This document shows positions 1 to 11,227 of a stretch of 64,000 bases of DNA, in pieces. The translations under genes were made by a program, and so were the position numbers. The stretch lies in the NCBI RefSeq assembly GCF_037126465.1, contig NC_088206.1, positions 12,375,187 through 12,439,186 of the forward strand. The letters run 5' to 3'. Each line of letters starts with the position of its first letter. Within the stretch, counting starts at the first letter, position 1. The notes beneath the pieces are model-generated. The model saw nothing but the letters and a program-made list of their open reading frames with translations, was not told the DNA's origin and made no database searches. The stretch is from Ornithodoros turicata. Lineage: Eukaryota > Arthropoda > Arachnida > Ixodida > Argasidae.

Positions 1-2690
1 AGAGACCTGCGAATTTTGACCCTAAAAAACCCCAAGGGGTTAGGCTTACCTTTTTTTGGCAATTTTTTGGGGAAAATAAAAGTGCTCAAATCAGGCTGTC
101 ATTGAACACAGATAGTCAGGAGGAACTGCGCTTTAATTTTAGCGCAAAATTGGTAGCGAAAAGAGACCTGCGAATTTTGACCCTAAAAAACACCAAGGGG
201 GTTAGGCTTACCTTTTTTTGCAATTTTTGGAGAAAAATAAAAGTGCTCAAATCGGGCTGTAATTGAGCACAGATAGTCAGCAGGAACTGCGCTTTAATTT
301 TAGCGCAAAATTGGTAGCGAAAAGAGACCTGCGAATTTTGACCCTAAAAAACACCAAGGGGGGGAAAAATAAAAGTGCTCAAATCGGGCTGTAATTGAAC
401 ACAGATAGTCAGCAGGAACTGCGCTTTAATTTTAGCGCAAAATTGGTAGCGAAAAGAGACCTGCGAATTTTGACCCTAAAAAACACCAAGGGGGTTAGGC
501 TTACCTTTTTTTGCAATTTTTGGAGAAAAATAAAAGTGCTCAAATCGGGCTGTAATTGAGCACAGATAGTCAGCAGGAACTGCGCTTTAATTTTAGCGCA
601 AAATTGGCAGCGAAAAGAGACCTGCGAATTTTGACCCTAAAAAACACCAAGGGGTTAGGCTTACCTTTTTTGGCAATTTTTGGGGAAAAATAAAAGTGCT
701 AAAATCGGGCTGTAATTGAACACAGATAGTCAGCAGGAACTGCGCTTTAATTTTACCGCAAAATTGGTAGCGAAAAGAGACCTGCGAATTTTGACCCTAA
801 AAAACACCAAGGGGTTAGGCTTACCTTTTTTGGCAATTTTTGGAGAAAAATAAAAGTGCTCAAATCGGGCTGTAATTGAGCACAGATAGTCAGCAGGAAC
901 TGCGCTTTAATTTTAGCGCAAAATTGGTAGCGAAAGGAGACCTGCGAATTTTGACCCTAAAAAACACCAAGGGGTTAGGCTTACCTTTTTTGGCAATTTT
1001 TGGAGAAAAATAAAAGTGCTCAAATCGGGCTGAAATTGAGCACAGATAGTCAGCAGGAACTGCGCTTTAATTTTAGCGCAAAATTGGTAGCGAAAAGAGA
1101 CCTGCGAATTTTGACCCTAAAAAACACCAAGGGGTTACTTACCTTTTTTGGCAATTTTTGGAGAAAAATAAAAGTGCTCAAATCGGGCTGTAATTGAACA
1201 CAGATAGTCAGCAGGAACTGCGCTTTAATTTTAGCGCAAAATTGGTAGCGAAAAGAGACCTGCGAATTTTGACCCTAAAAAACACCAAGGGGGGGAAAAA
1301 TAAAAGTGCTCAAATCGGGCTGTAATTGAACACAGATAGTCAGCAGGAACTGCGCTTTAATTTTAGCGCAAAATTGGTAGCGAAAAGAGACCTGCGAATT
1401 TTGACCCTAAAAAACACCAAGGGGGTTAGGCTTACCTTTTTTTGCAATTTTTGGAGAAAAATAAAAGTGCTCAAATCGGGCTGTAATTGAGCACAGATAG
1501 TCAGCAGGAACTGCGCTTTAATTTTAGCGCAAAATTGGTAGCGAAAAGAGACCTGCGAATTTTGACCCTAAAAAACACCAAGGGGGGGAAAAATAGAAGT
1601 GCTCAAATCGGGCTGTAATTGAACACAGATAGTCAGCAGGAACTGCGCTTTAATTTTAGCGCAAAATTGGTAGCGAAAAGAGACCTGCGAATTTTGACCC
1701 TAAAAAACACCAAGGGGGTTAGGCTTACCTTTTTTTGCAATTTTTGGAGAAAAATAAAAGTGCTCAAATCGGGCTGTAATTGAGCACAGATAGTCAGCAG
1801 GAACTGCGCTTTAATTTTAGCGCAAAATTGGCAGCGAAAAGAGACCTGCGAATTTTGACCCTAAAAAACACCAAGGGGTTACCTTTTTTGGCAATTGTTG
1901 GGGAAAAATAAAAGTGCTCAAATCGGGCTGTCATTGAACACAGATAGTCAGGAGGAACTGCGCTTTAATTTTAGCGCAAAATTGGTAGCGAAAAGAGACC
2001 TGCGAATTTTGACCCTAAAAAACACCAAGGGCTTACCTTACCTTACACTGGCTTACCTTTTTTTGGCAATTTTTTGGGGAAAATAAAAGTTCTCAAATCG
2101 GGCTTTAATTGAGCACAGATAGTCAGCGGAAACTGCGCTTTAATTTTAACGCAAAATTGGTAGCGAAAAGAGACCTGCGAATTTTGACCCTAAAAAACCC
2201 CAAGGGGTTAGGCTTACCTTTTTTTGGCAATTTTTTGGGGAAAATAAAAGTGCTCAAATCAGGCTGTCATTGAACACAGATAGTCAGGAGGAACTGCGCT
2301 TTAATTTTAGCGCAAAATTGGTAGCGAAAAGAGACCTGCGAATTTTTACCCTAAAAAACACCAAGTGGTTACCTTTTTTGGCAATTTTTGGGGAAAAATA
2401 AAAGTGCTCAAATCGGGCTGTCATTGAACACAGATAGTCAGGAGGAACTGCGCTTTAATTTTAGCGCAAAATTGGTAGCGAAAAGAGACCTGCGAATTTT
2501 TACCCTAAAAAACACCAAGTGGTTACCTTTTTTGGCAATTTTTTTGGGAAAATAAAAGTGCTCAAATCGGGCGTTAATTGAGCACAGATAGTGAGCGGAA
2601 ACTGCGCTTTAATTTTAGCGCAAAATTCGTAGCGAAAAGAGACCTGCGAATTTTGATCCTAAAAAACACGAAGAGTACCACCTTGGTAAT
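1..2690. repeat. Tandem satellite array, about 17 units of roughly 132-177 bp
   Basis: The phrase AAAGTGCTCAAATC recurs about 17 times between about 80 and 2560. Spacing is mostly 153-163 bp, with several units near 132 bp that lack a segment containing GGCTTACC plus a T-run. Each unit carries the inverted pair TGCGCT / AGCGCA separated by TTAATTTT. Units are nearly identical in the middle and drift after about 2040, and the last is degraded near 2690, so the right border is in the window and the left border is not. Short open frames inside units are by-products of the repeat. I do not recognise the family. Confidence 0.95.
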
Positions 2691-3140
2691 GTGGCTTATT
2701 TTTTTTTTTTTTTCAATTTGTGGGTAAATTGATAGCGAAAAAAGTCCCTTTGCATCACCCCATAATAATGGATCCATTTGCATGCGAGACAAGACATACA
2801 CGATGAATAGCAATATCATATCACAGGCAGAAAGAAAAGTAACGTGGCCGCAGAGGGTAGCTACGTGTTGTTTTTGGCGTCATTGCGCCGCAGAGAAAAA
2901 GAGCGAGGCATGTACCTGTGCGTACCGAATGCAAAGTTGTGCCTATAGAAACTGAAGAATTCCGTCAGCTGCATGTTCTACAGTGAAAATTTGCTCTCGT
3001 GGAGGTGACCTCATTAGCCGTTTCAGTCTTGAAAATCATGAATGGTTATTGGACACAATGTCGTCGATATAACGCGACACAATTGCCAAACACTCAGAAC
3101 AGAAAAATAAAACAGACTTCACAGCAACAAGTATACATTT
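2691..3140. other. No gene seen; unique-looking spacer
   Basis: The stretch follows the satellite. It has a T-run at about 2700-2713 and no reading frame with recognisable protein content. I see no splice-bounded exon. Confidence 0.5.
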
Positions 3141-3142
3141 GA

Positions 3143-3380
3143 GCAACAATAACAACTTTATTTGGGGGTGATGGATGGGGAGTTTCATGGCCAGGGGCTC
3201 TACCCCGGTGCTTGTGGTGATGTGGGGAATGAAATAAGGAGCCGCTTCAGTCCTATGGTGTCCAAAAAGGTCAAAAGGGAAGAGCGTTGGTGGGCTGAAT
3301 TTGGCAGGGTCAAGTAAATGTCCGATAGGACAGGGGGCAACAGACCTCTACCCGAGAAACGTCATCATGACGTTGGTAGA
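3143..3380. repeat. Dispersed repeat, probable LINE 3' end, copy 1
   Basis: It starts with an AACAATAACAAC-type tail and then CTTTATTT, GAGTTTCATGGCCAGGGGC, CTCTACCCC and GGGGAATGAAATAA. The same ordered phrases occur at 15541-15870 and, inverted, at 33690-33835. The low-complexity AAC tail and constant end suggest the 3' end of a non-LTR element read from the minus strand. No coding part is left here. Confidence 0.65.
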
Positions 3381-3599
3381 CAGACTGAAACCGAAACAAA
3401 TCGGAAGGGGAGGGCTAGGTTCCACGAATGAACACTTGTTCGCTGCCTCCTATTGAAAACAAAGTAGGACCGAAGGTCACGTCAATTTCAGGGACCATCG
3501 TAATCCTTTCAAGGGCGTGGCTTTCGGGCGCGACCTTGTTGGCCTGCAGCTTCGAGCATAGTTCAACTCTACCAAATTGGTGGCGCTGTCGAACACTAG

Positions 3600-4485
3600 G
3601 ACGTCATTTATTTATTTATTTATTATTTATTTTATGTATATACCTCAAATTACTCCAATGGGGCATTACATGAAGGAGGGAGGTACAGAACAAGAAGAAC
3701 AAGAACAAGATGAATAACAAACAAGATAAACGCGTACATATTTACGGCAAGACACACTGAAAAACAACAGATATTTACAGCTAGACACACACAAAAAGCA
3801 AGATGAACACGTATATACTTAACATAAACAGTAACTTGGAGTAACTTAGGAGAAATTGCAAAAGTTCACGTTTGAAGGCAGTTATATCGTGAGTGGTGGC
3901 TAGCGACAATGGAAGACTATTCCACTCGATGGTGCATCGAGGAGAAAATGAGCTAGAAAAATGTGTGGTGTTACATGAGAAAGGTTCAACTTTAAAGGGG
4001 TGATGCAGTCGCGAGGATATATGTACAGCTGGTAACAAAAAAATTGCGTCTCAATAAACTGGATGCAAGAATTTACGATAGAGACAGAGCCTAATAAATT
4101 TCCTGCGTGTCTCGAGGTGAGGAAAGTCAATGGATTGTTTAATAGCTGTAGCACTTGAAGGATAATGATAGACGTAAGTAATAAAACGAGCAGCCCGGTT
4201 CTGTAACGCTTCAAGAAAGTTGGCAAGGTTAGAGTCACTAAGCTAAGCTACGCTTAGCTTAGCTTATTTAGTAGCTATTTTTATTTAGTAGTTAGCTTAT
4301 TTAGAAGCGTAGCTTATTTAGTGACTCTAGGCAAGGTTAACGACGTCAGGATCCCATATACTGCACACGTATTCTAATTTAGGTCTAATCAACGTGGTAT
4401 AAGCTAGTTTCTTTATCGTTGGAGGAGCGTGTTTTAAGTTGCGGCGTATAAATCCTAGTTTGCGGTTGGCAGTTTGCGGTTTACA
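3600..4485 (-). mobile_element. CR1/L2-like LINE fragment (reverse transcriptase C-terminal region), split by a MITE
   Basis: Read on the minus strand from about 4480 the frame gives KLGFIRRNLKHAPPTIKKLA, then TLIRPKLEYVCSIWDP, ANFLEALQNRAARFIT, and later, after frame changes, TIEWNSLPLSLATTHDITAF. These are the usual blocks at the C-terminal end of non-LTR reverse transcriptase ORFs (R.LEY...WDP, LE..Q..AARFI, ..WN.LP). Stops and frame shifts make it a dead copy. The frame is interrupted exactly between ...DPDVVNLA and NFLEAL by the 100-bp element at 4230-4329. The 3' end runs into a TTTA-rich stretch near 3600. The clade call CR1/L2 is an inference from the motif style. Confidence 0.8.
4230..4329. 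mobile_element. 100-bp MITE with 8-bp target-site duplication GGCAAGGT
   Basis: It starts TAGAGTCACTAA and ends TTAGTGACTCTA, a perfect terminal inverted repeat. It is flanked by GGCAAGGT at 4222-4229 and again at 4330-4337. Removing the element and one duplication restores the LINE reading frame across the site. The interior is itself made of AAGCTAAGC-type palindromes. An 8-bp duplication fits the hAT superfamily. The same ends border the larger element at 7024-7965. Confidence 0.9.
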
Positions 4486-4489
4486 GACA

Positions 4490-5065
4490 GGGAGAGGTCT
4501 ATTGAGGAACCAATAAAAATACCATCTTTCTCCATTTATAAAGCATTATCAATGGTATTATAAGTGCTCAACACCGCCACACCAACACTGGACAGCTGTT
4601 TCGCTCTAGTTTGGCCATCATCAGCAGTATAAAGGCAGGCCACGTTTCACCAATTTTCATGAACGTCTCACCAATGGTACTAACTGTGGACTGTCAATAC
4701 AAGTCCAATAGTTGCATGAAATTATACTTGCGTTCCTCCTCATATTGATCTCCAAGTGTTGACAATTACCTCAGAATCAACCACCTTCCTCGTGAACCCA
4801 GCCGTACTTACATTCATTCTTTCCATGGACTGGTTGATTGAAATGTTCTTCCGCAGGTGTTGGTCACCAGCACTGACTACAAAAAGCACTCTTGCCAGTT
4901 ACTCTTTTCTGTGAAGTATTGCATCATGTGTTTTCACTAATATTAATAAGTATATTTTCGCTAAGGCGGTGACAAATGGTCCACCAACGAAGAAAGACCA
5001 ACATAAACATTACAAACAACAAACAACATATTTTTTTTTGGGGGGGGGGGTGGGTGTCCGTGTTA
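4490..5065. other. No gene seen
   Basis: The stretch is AT-rich, without a credible coding frame or a recognised repeat. It ends in a T8-G10 homopolymer run at about 5032-5050. Confidence 0.45.
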
Positions 5066-5069
5066 CGCT

Positions 5070-5310
5070 CACAGTACACATGAAGGCCGGTGGAGAGAGG
5101 ACAGCAGGAAGGTGTGGAGGACAGTAGGGTTGGTATGTGTCCTGGGACGACTTCAGGGGGAACTGTGCCGACATTCATCTGGAAAGTTCACCGGAAAACC
5201 CAGGGAAAACGCGACACAGCACAGTCGTTGGTAAGGTGCGAACTCACCACCTCCCGCAGTCTCAACACGACCTTGGAGCGGGTGCTTTTATGGACTTCTC
5301 CACCCCATTG
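5070..5310 (-). mobile_element. tRNA-derived SINE, copy 1 (minus orientation)
   Basis: It shares with 17885-18135 and 35065-35320 the ordered phrases GACAGATGG / GAGAGAGGACAGCAGGAAGG, GTCCTGGG.CGACTTC, GGGGAACTGTGCCGACATTC, GGAAAACCCAGGGAAAA and a tRNA-like head with an inverted B box (GAACTCACCACCTCCC). The plus-oriented copy at 20525-20837 shows the same body with a clear tRNA-like head. It is diverged. The family resembles the tRNA-derived SINEs known from hard ticks (Ruka type), but I cannot confirm the name without a search. Confidence 0.8.
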
Positions 5311-6555
5311 GACACAAACACTACTGAGCAAAAGAGTGACGACATTAGGCACAGAATTCATCATAGCATGACATCAATCGGACAAAGGGGGGGGGGGGGT
5401 CGAAGTAGCTTACCGTAGTCGGCCGCACTCAAGTGGGCATCGTCACGACTATAGCCAAAAATGGGGAGAAGAGAGTTTTACTATTTCAAAGTGAGGCATA
5501 GGCAGGATGAACGATACTGATGGGACGGAGGCGCACTGTAGATGAGAGGTGCTCTAGAGTGGTCTTTCCGCGAGGCCCGTTTCTTGAAGAAAACGCACGA
5601 GGTTGCGAGTTTTTGAAAGTGGTTCTGCATAAGAACCTCCGGGGAAAGAGGACGTCCGTCAGTATGCCAGGGCGTGGGGAAGGTGAGTTTCCCGCATAGT
5701 GTGGTACGCGCGGCATTCTGTCAGGATATCGGACAGGCAAACATATAACAAACGAGATCAGATCTAATAGCATTGAAAAAAATCTCACATGGAGCAACTA
5801 TAGTCCCTTCCTCATGCAATGCCCACTATAGGGTACTCGATATACCAACCATAAATAAATAAATAAACAAAACATGACTCATCCTGTGACGCGTGGCCAG
5901 GTATGTCGAGTCCTGCAGACATCTGTAACGGCTGCAGGTATGACAGACAGGCTGTGTGGCGAATGGCGACACACGCGGGGTTCCTCGAAGGTTCGAACGA
6001 CTGTTCCAGGACTTCCAATTTAGTATACTGTCCCCCTACTGTGCGTCGATGTGCATGGGCTGCTCACTTCCGTTCGGTAGAAATGGGGGCGCTGGCCACA
6101 GAACCGTTTCGATAACGATCGTGACAGTGACCGCCCCGGAGGTTTGGGGCTGATACAGGTGCGCACACAATGGCTGGCAGCGGGAGTCCGTTTTCGCACG
6201 TATTCAGGCGGGTCGGCGGTTTTCTTTTCTTTTTCTTTTGTCTCTCTCTCTCTTTATTTCACTAGAAAACGTGGCCAAATGATTTCTTATGTTGCGTACA
6301 ACGAGGGCTTCCCAAGGTCACCTCTCTGCCATTCACAGGCAACCAGAGCAACAAAACAACAAACACAGAAAAACAAAAACGGAAAATAAAAGTTTAACGA
6401 GCGCATAACGTACAGAGAAAACAAAGCAATAGTTTTTGTGGAGGGTGGGTGAGCCATCATTTGTCCTTCAATCTTCGGGCAAGGGTTAGCGCTCGATATG
6501 AGACATCTACTTCATTCAGTCACAAGGCCTTCGCAACCGTCGCTCTGCTACCCGT
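5311..6555. other. No gene seen
   Basis: It includes a G-run at about 5388-5398 and a TC-rich tract at about 6238-6252. Minus-strand open frames around 5486-5797 have no recognised similarity and no clear splice sites. I see no supported feature. Confidence 0.4.
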
Positions 6556-6563
6556 TCAGCGGC

Positions 6564-6729
6564 CAGTGGTTTACCCAGGATTTCGTCCTTGGGTGGAGGG
6601 GGGGGGGGGTTCTGCAAGGAGGTGTATTTACATGCTTTCCACTCAATATTACGCAGTCTCACACGGTTTTAGGGGGATCTCCTCCAGATTTTTGGGGTGG
6701 TAGGGGGGGGGGGTCTGGATAAATCACTG
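6564..6729. mobile_element. hAT-like MITE, 166 bp
   Basis: The left end is CAGTGGTTTACCCAGGA and the right end reads, in reverse complement, CAGTGATTTATCCAGA: imperfect terminal inverted repeats of the CAGTGGY type. The interior holds two long G-runs. The flanks do not show a clean 8-bp duplication. It resembles the better preserved copy at 61333-61494. Confidence 0.6.
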
Positions 6730-7406
6730 CGTGACACTCAAAGCTCACCTCACCCATGTAACTCGATCACCCCGCTTGTCTGTGGCAATAGCATAGAGTG
6801 AGCCTATAATGCTAACCACCGGTTGTCATTATTTGGGATTTATTCACACGACGTCGCTCGTAGGGGAGCTCCACAGTCGCTAGCAGATGTGGATCCTAAT
6901 GCCTTGGTGCCAGACTTGTACGTATCTTGAGTACACACTTAAAATACAGTATTTTAAATACCTTTTTCCGGTATTTTGGTACTCTACTCAATACTTTTTG
7001 CGACAAGTATTTTTAAAGTATCCTAGAGTCACTAAATAAGCTTCGTTTCAGAGTATCGACACTGGGTTCCAATAGCGAGCATGCGCCATCTTGTTTCCCG
7101 TAGCCACGGTAGCTCGGTAGCCACGCGCACTTTAGCGGACGATATCATCTATCGTGCGCGGGTGAAATGTTCCTTTCTCTTGCAAGCAGCTCGTGAAGGT
7201 TGACGGCCTTGCGCTCACCGTCACCTTGACATCCTCGGGACGCTGTGGTGAACAATACATGGATTATCGCACAACAATCATACACGCTTCTAACATAAGC
7301 GAGCAATATGTTAGCAGTCTTTGATCCTCAACTGATCATGGTACCGGTGTGGTGCGGAAACAAGATGGCGCTCCTGATCTCCCTTGACCCTCAGTGTCGA
7401 TACTTA

Positions 7407-7939
7407 GGGTGAGTTTTTTTATTCTACCCGGGTAACCCCCGGGTTACGCACCACGTGACCCGAGTGAGATGTCACGTGACCTGTGGGTAGGTACCCCCGT
7501 TTAGAAATTTTCGCCCATTACGAGTTACGCCCGTCTCAGCGAACATGGCGGCAGAGGCAGACGACGTTTTTGACGAGGACATGATTGTAGAAGTTGCGGC
7601 ACTTGTGCTGCTTGACGCATTTGACGAAGGGGAAGATGGAAGAGGGAAGAAAAAGGCATATCCATCCAACGAAACAACAGTCGGTGCTAAAGCCACCGAA
7701 ATATGCTCGGAATCGGAAAGTTAAAAGACGCGGGACTCTCACTTGACGTCGTGTGACGTCATAACCCTCTGCTACCCACCTGCTGAGCTGGGTCAGTGAG
7801 AGTAGGGACCCAGAGTAATCCTCGAGCGACGAGAGTTGAATTTTCGCCGGTAGGTTATGACGTCACTTCCGTCACCCTCGATTTTTCGCCCAGTAAGGGT
7901 TACCCCAGAGTTACCCGAGTAGAATAAAAAAACGCACCC
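7407..7939. mobile_element. PIF/Harbinger-like element nested in the fold-back MITE
   Basis: The ends are GGGTGAGTTTTTTTATTCTA and the complement of TAGAATAAAAAAACGCACCC, followed inward by related CCGGGTAAC blocks. The flanks are TTA on both sides (7404-7406 and 7940-7942). A 3-bp TTA duplication with G-rich TIRs is typical of PIF/Harbinger. It encloses a short acidic open frame at 7545-7724. It is too short to encode a full transposase, so it is non-autonomous. Confidence 0.8.
7545..7724 (+). pseudogene. Short acidic ORF in the Harbinger-like element (59 aa), possible transposase remnant
   Basis: It starts with ATG in a good context (GCGAACATGGCGG) and ends TAA. The product begins MAAEADDVFDEDMIVEVAAL and continues with a DAFDEGEDGRGKKK acidic/basic stretch. 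Acidic N-termini of this sort precede the DDE domain in many Harbinger transposases, and the position inside TTA-flanked TIRs supports that reading. No catalytic domain follows. It could equally be a chance frame in a MITE; no homology search was possible. Confidence 0.4.
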
Positions 7940-7965
7940 TTAGAGTAGCTTATTTAGTGACTCTA

Positions 7966-9330
7966 ATCCGGCCCACATCTTGGCGATAGATAGATGTGAC
8001 GTCACCGAAAGAGCGAAGAAGCTGACTCATTGAAAATGTATGGCAGCCGGACCAGATGGGTGACGTTTTTGAAAGAGTGCAGAGAGCTCGTTATCAAGAA
8101 GATGTTGATCCGGCACACTTTCCCGCCGTGTCCAGATTTTGAGCTCACTGGAACTTCCACCTTCTTTCTTTCGTTTTTTTTTTTTGGGGGGGGGGGGGGG
8201 AGGGGGGGTTCGCGCATCTGTCCCTTATCCTCCTGTACAATAGGCTGGTCCCAGGCTTGGCCTTGCTGGTCAAAAGCCCGACAAGCAATAGCCCTTTGTC
8301 AGAAAACGGTTCCTATATATATAATATATTCACATTGCCAGGTGAATCCCCAGGGGATTAGGTACAAGAGAATCCCGGATTTATTTCCTTGGTCACTGTA
8401 GTAACGGGTATCGTATAGTCATCACGGCACTTGAAAAAAGAGAATAAAGTCTAGGAATGAGGGAATGAGGCTGGGTGGTTCCTGGGCTACAATACGGTGT
8501 GAGACACCTCAGCCAATAAACACGGGCCAGAAGTTGAAAGACCCGAGCTGACATACACTAGGGATTACGACGTTTTGGGTCGAGAACATATCACCAAAGT
8601 TTTACTAAAGCTCACCAAAGCTCACCAAACACTTCATGACACCAGGACCGTGCAAATAAAAGGTACGCTTAAGTATTGCGGATGAAATTTATTCCTTTCA
8701 TTTTTATAGTCACGTTGAGAATACCAGTTTCACTTACTGCTAATACTAAAGTACTTTAAACAGTATCTTAAATGCTTCTTACAGTATTTACTACACTAAT
8801 CAAAATTACTTTCAGTTTTGACTATTTTGTACTCTGTTTTAAATGCTTTTTACGCGGAATATTTAGTATCTTATTTTAAATACTTTTGCGCAGTATTCTA
8901 TACATGTCTGCTTGGTGCCTCCGCCGTGATGCAGGTCCTGATGCCTTATTGTCTTCCTCCCTCATCGCATACACTATTCACTTTGTATCTCTACGTCCTT
9001 ATACTACGTGCATAATATTCCATGTATTTTTTATTTTTGCTTAACATTGACACTCTTCTAAGTAGCGTGTTGCAGTGAATTAAACCCGAAACTCACCTCA
9101 CCTCACATTTTCACCTGCCGTTTCGAAGCTAGTGCCCTGTAGAGGGGGTGACGGCAGTGTATGGACCTAAGAAACGTGGTCGGCATTCCGGGAACTCCCC
9201 TGGTGGCGGGAAAAGCGACGGGATGATTTGTTCGAGAAGATTAGAGAAGAAGAAGTGTCCCGCTGTGGTCCTCGCGCTCTCCTGCTCGTCTTCCTCTTTC
9301 CCTGTAATGTATGGCCACATGGTCTTGGTA
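7966..9330. other. No gene seen; AT-rich repeat-like stretch
   Basis: It holds a long T/G homopolymer junction at about 8167-8208. At 8690-8900 it has a cluster of AGTATTT / TTTAAAGTACTTTAAA-type motifs like those at 6930-7020. These look like subterminal motif clusters of DNA transposons. I see no coding frame I can support. Confidence 0.4.
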
Positions 9331-9334
9331 TGAC

Positions 9335-9530
9335 CAGAAATGGGCAAAGTGTACGTGGTGTACGTGTAAGTGTACGTAGTAATGGGCAAAGTACGAAGTA
9401 CCTGGCGTCAATGGTACTAGGTTGAGGTACAGTATAAAGTATCACATTTTAACTGTACTTAAAATAAACTACAAAGTATTGGGAATTGTACTTTAAAGTA
9501 CTCGTCAAGTAGTACATTGCAACTGAGTTG
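9335..9530. mobile_element. hAT-type element end with AGTAC motif cluster
   Basis: It begins CAGAAATGGGCAAAGTG, close to the CAGGGATGGGCAAAGTAC end found inverted at 17066. A cluster of AAGTAC / GTACTT / AAAGTAC motifs follows. Only one end is clear; the other end and the target duplication are not seen. Confidence 0.5.
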
Positions 9531-9575
9531 GAGCAGCAATCTAGGCAAGTTGGTACATCTTTAAGAAGGAAAGAC

Positions 9576-9885
9576 GGCCTCGGTGGCTCAGTCGGTAGCG
9601 TGTCCGCATACTGATTCCAAGATCGCTGGTTCGAACCCGGCCGAGGACGGTGGCAACTTGGTGGAAGGGTACAAGTTGCTCAGACACGCCGTCTTCCGCG
9701 AGGGACGTTATGTTGAATTCCAATGGCAGAGTCGGAGCAAGTGACAGACTCGGCAATGGAGCGGCTTGATCAGGCCTAGAGCAAGTGATCCGAATCTGCG
9801 ACTGGAACACTTGCGCCCAACTTGGAGTTTAGCCCTGGCCAATCTCCCTTGGTGGATGACGACCAGAGACGGAGGAAGAAGAAGA
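9576..9885 (+). mobile_element. tRNA-derived SINE with AAG-rich tail
   Basis: The tRNA-like head has box A (TGGCTCAGTCGGTAGCG) and box B (GGTTCGAACCC), and its acceptor-like ends pair (GCCTCGG with CCGAGG). A tRNA-unrelated body and a GAAGAAGAAG tail near 9870-9885 follow. The body phrase GTTGAATTCCAATGGCAGA recurs inverted at about 10243-10262. This is a different SINE family from the 20525-20837 type. Confidence 0.75.
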
Positions 9886-10284
9886 ATGTACTCATGTTCC
9901 GTTACAACGCCATGTTTTGCAACATCAAGGTCCTTCTAATCTCCTAACGTTGCCATTGTAATGTCTGACTTATCGATTCCTTCATGAAACAAAATCGCCA
10001 ACGTACGACGTGAAAGACTAGTCACGAAGAAGACGCGGCCATGTTGGCGAAGCAGAGACAGGAAATAGGAAGCACAAGCGACACGCCACATAGAGTTCCG
10101 GTTGAATCTGCCTATTTTGGCGGAGCAGTCTCGGTTGCTCCCTGGAGCGACCTTGGCTCGAATGCCACTCCGAAGCTCCCATTGCCAGAACTGTTCCCAA
10201 TCTGCCAATCGAACAGAACTGCTCTCGGTGGAGCAACGAATCTGCCATTGGAATTCAACAAAAATGTGGTGTGCCGTGTGGGCC

Positions 10285-10425
10285 GTGTGTCGAGATTTCG
10301 GCGCACGTTAAAGAACCCTCAGGTGGGCAACATTAATATCCACAGGCCCGACCACTGTGGCGTCGCTCATCATGACAGTTGTCTCGACGTGAAGCCCAGA
10401 ATTATAAATATAAATGCGAGGGAAA
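10285..10425 (+). repeat. Retroelement 3' end-like repeat
   Basis: It has the phrases GATTTCGGCGCACGTTAAAG, AACCCTCAGGTGG and GACGTGAAGCCCAGAATT, followed by an ATAA-rich tail. I know this arrangement (CACGTTAAAGAACCC...CCCAGAATT) as the conserved 3' part of an abundant retroelement in tick DNA; the name was not verified. It is diverged, with no coding part. Confidence 0.5.
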
Positions 10426-11200
10426 ACTCGCATGCAAAAAAAAAAAACGGGAAGGAATAATGGTAATGGTATAGAAAAACCTTACGTGTACGTAAGGTTT
10501 GTCTGCGCAGTGTGGCGACATGTTGCACGTGCCGCAGGGTAGGGCAGGGTAGGAAGGAAGAGTATGTATGGCGCCTCTTCATTGGTTCAAGCTTTTTATT
10601 TTTAATATATTCTTTTTGTACTGTGAGTTGGTTAGTTGGTGCAAAAAAAAAGACAAAAAGGAAAGAAGAAAACTTGTTTGTGCTGTGTTTTCCCTCTTCT
10701 AATTTGCAACGGTATGCACCACGTGTCAGTGTTTGGTACGTGGCGATGGAGTGCTCATGTTTTGATTGGCGAAAGTAAGCGTTTATTTGCAAATGCTAGT
10801 TCTAAAGCTCAGCTCGTTTGTACTTACCCTTGAATAGGAACTGTAACAGATGGATCTCCTGATTTATTCACTTCGCAGGGCAGCAATTTCCGTGTTCAAA
10901 TATACTGTTTTTAGACGCAACTACATATTTTACATTTTTTGTCTTTGAATTTCCAATTGGATACTTTTGTATTTGATTGGTAGTACCAGACAAAATAACT
11001 TACCAGCAGAAAGGTACTGGGTATGACTGCAATGGCGCTGTGGAGACATTGCTCTGGAAACCTCGGAAATGGGTATGGCTAAAAAGGGGCCATTTGCTAG
11101 ATTGAAGCCATGCTTTGAAGAATAGTACAAGCAAGGTGTACAAGAATATCCACGAGAAGTACCCAGTTGCAGCATTTAGGATACGGCAAGTACAACTTTC
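10426..11200. other. No gene seen
   Basis: There are A-runs at 10436-10446 and about 10641-10650 and no recognised protein frame. It lies downstream of the minus-strand gene that ends at 11566. Confidence 0.4.
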
Positions 11201-11221
11201 ATAACAAGCCTAAAGAGAAGT

Positions 11222-11227
11222 TTTATT
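11222..11227 (-). terminator. Polyadenylation signal AATAAA (minus strand)
   Basis: TTTATT on the plus strand reads AATAAA on the minus strand, 339 nt past the stop codon of the minus-strand gene. No competing perfect signal was noticed between the stop and this site. Confidence 0.5.

Larger units (their letters stand above)
7024..7965. mobile_element. Fold-back MITE with long TIRs, interrupted by a nested element
   Basis: The left end is TAGAGTCACTAAATAAGC and the right end GCTTATTTAGTGACTCTA. Inner parts also pair: GAGTATCGACACTG at about 7052 with CAGTGTCGATACTTAG at about 7392, and GCGCCATCTTGTTTCC at about 7084 with its complement at about 7358. The right arm is cut by the element at 7407-7939; taking that out with one TTA gives a continuous arm. 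The uninterrupted element would be about 406 bp. Its ends match those of the 100-bp element at 4230-4329. An 8-bp flanking duplication is not evident. Confidence 0.85.

Noticed and set aside
1000..2086. Open frames such as MEKNKSAQIGLKLSTDSQQE in the left satellite
   Set aside because: By-products of the tandem repeat, lost in most units by indels.
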